From assembly GCA_951230915.1 (NCBI GenBank), contig OX579637.1, forward strand, positions 18,166,001-18,230,000: a stretch of 64,000 bases of DNA, given 5' to 3'. Below the pieces are notes generated by a model. That model saw only the letters and a program-made list of their open reading frames with translations, was not told the DNA's origin and made no database searches. Positions 60,534 through 64,000 of the stretch are shown piece after piece. Position 1 is the stretch's first letter. The number at the start of each line of letters is the position of its first letter. This DNA is from Antitrichia curtipendula (Eukaryota > Streptophyta > Bryopsida > Hypnales > Leucodontaceae). Both the position numbers and the translations under genes were made by a program.

Positions 60534-61657
60534 TCTTGCATCTTCTGCCAATTGCGTTAACAATATTATTTCTTCTTTGCAGATGAGTAACGTGAACATC
60601 TTCGCCACTGGTCTCGGTTCTCAATCAGGTTGGTAGGAAGATATATGTAAGAAGGCGATGATGCTAGACATAGCCGACTTCCTTGAGAGTGGGTACCCGA
60701 GGTCGGCTGGTGAAGGTCCGAGTTCAACGCCCTCATCCTCGAAGAGGAAATTGAGGTTGAGCCAGACTTCCCAACTCAGTGAGCGGCTGATGGAGGTTCT
60801 TCTCTACGAATAACTGGAATCTGAATCCAAATCCAATGAAGACGAGGAAGATATTGAAGACGACGGGCCTCAAGGACTCGATGAAATGGCAACACCGACG
60901 AGCCGCCCGTCTACAGATATACCAGGATCATCGGCGAGCTCTATGTTACCTCCTTTGCCTGTAACACCAAAGACTCCTACTAAATCCGGGCGCCCACAAA
61001 AGAAGAGGAAGAGGGAATCAATTACAAGTATTACGAAGCAGCTGGAGGAGATTACAGCCCAGACTGCCTTATCAATAGCGAATATGCAAACACAATCTCA
61101 GCTGAACCAGCGCCAAAACGAGCTTGCACTGGCGCAAATCAAGGAGGACAATGCAAGGGAGAGGGCTGAAAACCTTGAACTCCACAGAAATAATCAGGAG
61201 TGGATGCGGGTGGAGTTCCAAAACAACCGCGAGCTAGCTCAGCAGAACAAGGAAATGCTTCAACTCTTTATCAATAAGGTTGACCCGAAACCGTCCGCAA
61301 CGCTGTCCCCTCCTCCACAAACTCCGATGCTGCAACTACAGGGCCAGCCGTCCGACTCAAATATAAGCAACGCATCGAGTCCGTCGTAGCCAAATACGAC
61401 AATCCCTGGTAGCGCACCCGAGTCGCCCGCGCCTCTGCCGTCCGAAGATTTTGTTGGTGATCCCTCTCCTCCGGAAGCTCAGCAAGAAGACCTAGTGAGG
61501 AGTCCACGTCCCGACGTGGAAGCTGCGGAGATGGAGATTGGGCAGAACCTGTCCAGAGAGGCTTCCGAGGTGGAGCCTGGAAGTGATGCTTTGCCCACCG
61601 AAAGATCAACCTGCAGGTTATGCCCAATAAACACGTAGTGAGCATTGCGTTATGTAG

Positions 61658-61680
61658 GTTTAGCTCGACTCGAGCTAAAC
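61658..61680. repeat. Palindrome 4 with compensated arms
   Basis: GTTTAGCTCGA, centre CT, CGAGCTAAAC. The GCGC of the array arm is replaced by GCTC on the left and GAGC on the right, so pairing is preserved. Located between the methyltransferase-like gene and the FCP1-like gene. Confidence 0.85.
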
Positions 61681-61876
61681 TGTTTGATAGAGTTTGAGCT
61701 CTAGCTTTGTCTGTAGATGCAGTGCTCGATTTTTATCCGGACATTGTTTGTGTTGGCGTTAGTTGTAGTTTCGACACTGGTAGATTGAGTTCTATATTGT
61801 AAAGGACGATTATCATTGAAAATGCAATATATTTCTTACAATGACTCTCTTTCCACAATCTTGAATTGCAGGACTT

Positions 61877-62946
61877 ATGAATGTGGATAGTTGTCATGAG
61901 GTTTCTATTCTCCCTTCTACACAAAATCGAGATGAGGATGAAAATCCGATATGTTCAGCTGAGTTCGTTGAACTGGATGAAGATACTTCAGCGCCTCATT
62001 GTGTGGCAACCAATTGTGAAATTCCTGATTGGCCTTCAAGTTCGGCATTGGAGAAGGTATAATCTCTTGTCTTTGAATGGCACAACTGGACATTCTACAT
62101 TGTTGTTTGTCCTTCAGCAATGAAATGATTTTGCATGACGTACAAATTAAGCCAGTTTCACGATCGTAACTGGATGCACACTCGTACGTTTGTTAGCAGG
62201 GGTCCGATCCTACAGTAAATCGTAAAAGAAATACGGAGGGCGCCCATCGTCCATTGAGGTCCGGGGTAGCAGACAAGTGGATGAACGTCATCTTGGACCT
62301 CAATGGCATTTTATGCCGCTGCAAGGACTGGAAATCCAATTGTTCAACCAAGCATTTTCGCGAAGCTTCAGAGCCGCACTCGGCTACAATCGCTGCAATT
62401 GTTGGACCCAAAGCAGTATATAATTGTCCAAATTGCGCTGAGTTCTTGAAAGAGCTAGAGATGATAGCAAAAGTTACTGTATGGAGCTCCATGAAAAAAA
62501 CTACGACCAATGAAATTTGTGAATACCTCTTTCGAGAGGGAAAATGGCCCTTTCTTGTTCTTGGGCAAGACTCGTGCAAGACTATCAAGTGCAGGGATAG
62601 AGCCGGGAGGTTGACCACTTACAAGGAACCTGGAACAAATAAGGAATTGTTCCTTAAGAACCTAGATTTCCTTTTCGCTGGCTTCCATGGGAATTTCACT
62701 TCTCATAATACAGTCGTAGTGGACAACAGCTCGCGCAAACACATCATGAACAAGCCTGAGAATGTAATATTATCAGATTCCTGGAGTAACCGAGGAAATG
62801 GTGACAGGGACACGTTTCTTCTAGCAGTCCTACTTCCTTGGTTCCAACAGTTGCACCTCAACCGCAACAATGGTCTCAAGTCCTTCAGAGAGAATAAAAA
62901 ATGGAGGATTGGAAGACGAATGCTGAGCGAAGAATGGGGTCGCTGA
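61877..62946 (+). CDS. FCP1/SCP-like HAD phosphatase (two exons)
   Basis: Exons 61,877-62,056 and 62,200-62,946 join in phase across a 143-bp GTATAA...TTAGCAG intron to give about 308 residues. The N-terminal 60 residues are acidic and unrecognised. The NLI-interacting-factor/FCP1 homology domain follows: VILDLNGIL (~residue 92) is the DxDGT-like motif, VTVWSSMKK (~150) is motif II, FLVLGQDSCK and NKELFLKNLDFLF are the usual insert, and TVVVDNSSRKHIM (~232) corresponds to the DD.P region. The FCP1 family dephosphorylates the RNA polymerase II C-terminal repeat or related Ser/Thr substrates. Here the second Asp of DxDGT is Asn and motif III has DN for DD, so phosphatase activity is doubtful. 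In-frame sequence EYDNLIEVLRGSASVS continues after the TGA, so a CGA-to-TGA truncation is possible. The same strand and spacing link it to the upstream gene. A relic copy lies at 10.3 kb. Confidence 0.6.
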
Positions 62947-63224
62947 GAGTATGACAATCTTATAGAGGTCCTTCGTGGGTCCGCTAGTGTTAGTTAGACT
63001 TAGTTTTGGAGGTATGCAGCACCTAAAATGTAGCGTCCTAAAACAGCTTATTTTTTTGTATTTCTCTGTTGCATTTTAACGCCCTTCGCGGTATCGTGTA
63101 CTTTGGGACGATTTAGTTTTTACAGCTCGAAGGTCCTCTGCTCTAGCTAGAGCTTATACTGAACCCGATGTACTTATGATCTGTTCAAAATTCTATAGCT
63201 AATTTTCTTATTTTTCCGTGCCAG

Positions 63225-63875
63225 ATGAATAATGCGTCTATAAGATCTAGGCTGGATGGGATCCTCCCGTGTCCAGCGTCTGAGGACTCCATTTTGGACT
63301 ATGGGCAGTACGTGATACTTAGTACGGGAAATTTCCTTTGCTCGGCTCCTACTGTTAATTCCACTATGGACTTCTCTGTCAAGCAGATCGAGGACGGAGT
63401 GGTAAATAGTCCCCCAGACAAGAAGCCGCGCTTGCCGATTTCTTGCTCGCCATCTCCTCTACGCTCTCGGACAGTCCGGTATTCGTCAAGGTCGCCAACC
63501 ATTTCAGAGAAAGGGACGCAAAAGAGGCTTTACGGAGATGCTAATTATTTAACGTCTACACCGGAAGTGAAATCCCATATGCCAAGTGATCTGCGTGCGG
63601 AAATTCCTGAACCTGAGGTTGCCGCTCTTCTACTTCCACGTTGTTGTGCATTGACTGAATCAGGAAGATTAAAAAAAAAAGCTGGAAGGTCACTGTGTAC
63701 TCAATCCTCTACTTGTACTTGGGACTCTGGGGAGCGGAGGTCACTACAAGCGCAAGAAAGAGAACACATGCGTCAGGCAGGTGCGAGTGTCAGGGGGGGT
63801 ATAGTTGAGGGCCTGAAATTTTCATGGCCCTTGAAAAGCTCAAGAGTACATCACGTAGTTGCTAGATGTTTATAA
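63225..63875 (+). CDS. Unrecognised ORF downstream of the FCP1-like gene
   Basis: A 216-codon frame opens at an ATG directly preceded by a plausible splice acceptor (TTTTTCCGTGCCAG). It contains MDFSVKQIEDGVVNSPPDKK, then a Ser/Pro/Arg-rich stretch (SCSPSPLRSRTVRYSSRSPT) that looks like a phosphorylated or nuclear-localisation linker, and a basic C-terminal part. No domain recognised. Conservation of FLCSA...MDFS...EDGVVN in the relic at 11.3 kb argues that it is, or was, a real coding exon, perhaps the last exon of the FCP1-like gene. Confidence 0.4.
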   Translation: MNNASIRSRLDGILPCPASEDSILDYGQYVILSTGNFLCSAPTVNSTMDFSVKQIEDGVVNSPPDKKPRLPISCSPSPLRSRTVRYSSRSPTISEKGTQKRLYGDANYLTSTPEVKSHMPSDLRAEIPEPEVAALLLPRCCALTESGRLKKKAGRSLCTQSSTCTWDSGERRSLQAQEREHMRQAGASVRGGIVEGLKFSWPLKSSRVHHVVARCL

Positions 63876-64000
63876 TACATGTGCATTCTAGTTACATGAT
63901 TTTCATGCTTCTTATCTGAATGCTAGTCCACTGTTATCTTAGGTGGGTCCAAGGGATTGCTTTTAGCACGCATCCATTGCTTGGATCCTACACATGTCAT

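Larger units (their letters stand above)
57447..61636 (+). pseudogene. Multi-exon protein with ParB/Srx-like and methyltransferase-like segments, five in-frame stops
   Basis: Exon 1 (57,447-58,894) needs one 1-nt frameshift near 58,100. Exon 2 is 59,044-60,390 and exon 3 starts at 60,583. The inferred introns (GTAAGC...TAG at 58,895-59,043; GTAAGC...TTTGCAG at 60,391-60,582) keep the frame. N-terminal residues 1-200 are unrecognised; a Lys/Thr-rich linker follows. Residues ~350-395 (IMPVGLKKKPTRWEEI, then NGQHSVEASKYM) resemble the ParB/sulfiredoxin-like fold, with GQHS in place of the usual GHHR/GERR. Exon 2 ends MEFYLWLVKAF, IFSGYTGGKLTCAA, resembling the C-terminal SAM-binding motif I of permuted (beta-type) DNA methyltransferases; DVPSW at ~residue 795 lies where DPPY/DPPW would be expected, so the catalytic motif looks lost. 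Exon 3 has a Pro/Ser-rich part and a Gln-rich coiled coil (TKQLEEITAQTALSIANMQT). Stops: TAG 58,688, TAG 59,566, TAG 60,634, TAA 60,811, TAG 61,387, each with good frame on both sides. Confidence 0.5.

Overview
This is eukaryotic, almost certainly land-plant, nuclear DNA from a large, repeat-rich genome. It is AT-rich and gene-poor, it carries an interstitial block of the plant telomere heptamer TTTAGGG (50,290-50,331), and its recognisable coding relics are plant-type transposase families. The CG-rich phrase repeats and the style of the RING and DUF7869-like relics remind me of gymnosperms (yew-like conifers). That is an impression, not a result. I see no rRNA, no canonical tRNA gene, no CRISPR locus and no bacterial or viral gene. 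Nearly every coding region is interrupted by stops or frameshifts, so most entries are pseudogenes or mobile-element relics.

Layout. 1-12 kb: a degraded copy of a DUF7869-type element (2.6-5.2 kb, minus strand) is cut by a 4.5-kb element with ~1-kb inverted arms (5.2-9.7 kb). It is followed by a weathered relic of an FCP1-like phosphatase module (10.3-11.4 kb) whose well-preserved relative lies at 61.9-63.9 kb. 12-25.5 kb: a non-coding repeat family occurs twice. One copy is split by a ~4.7-kb insertion (14.5-19.1 kb) holding a Crypton/ZMYM-like tyrosine-recombinase pseudogene. The other, at 21.9-25.5 kb, is uninterrupted and follows a ZNF862-type hAT fragment that ends in a perfect 38-nt palindrome. 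26-29 kb: a DUF659-type hAT transposase pseudogene (minus). 29-42 kb: islands of GGGCGCGGACG phrases, an unrecognised coiled-coil relic (31.9-32.5 kb), a RING-finger pseudogene (37.0-39.1 kb, minus) and unrecognised fragments. 42-48 kb: a CpG-rich promoter-like island, a low-complexity ORF (plus) and a second, better-preserved DUF7869-type element (minus).

48-64 kb is the most unusual part. A 58-bp tandem array (48.1-49.1 kb) and a ~100-bp tandem array (56.1-57.4 kb) have different spacers but the same palindromic core, TTTAGCGCG...CGCGCTAAA. Each array lies directly upstream of an ORF that reads away from it: the DUF7869 gene, and a multi-exon gene (57.4-61.6 kb) combining a ParB/Srx-like segment, a permuted-methyltransferase-like segment and a coiled coil. 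Single palindromes of the same design sit in the inferred introns of that gene, with arm substitutions matched on both sides. An FCP1-like HAD phosphatase gene and one more ORF follow on the same strand. The link between a ParB-fold protein and palindrome arrays is speculative, but it is my best candidate for an undescribed system. The five in-frame stops in that gene are all explicable as CAG/CAA to TAG/TAA, as expected when a methylated repeat decays by cytosine deamination.
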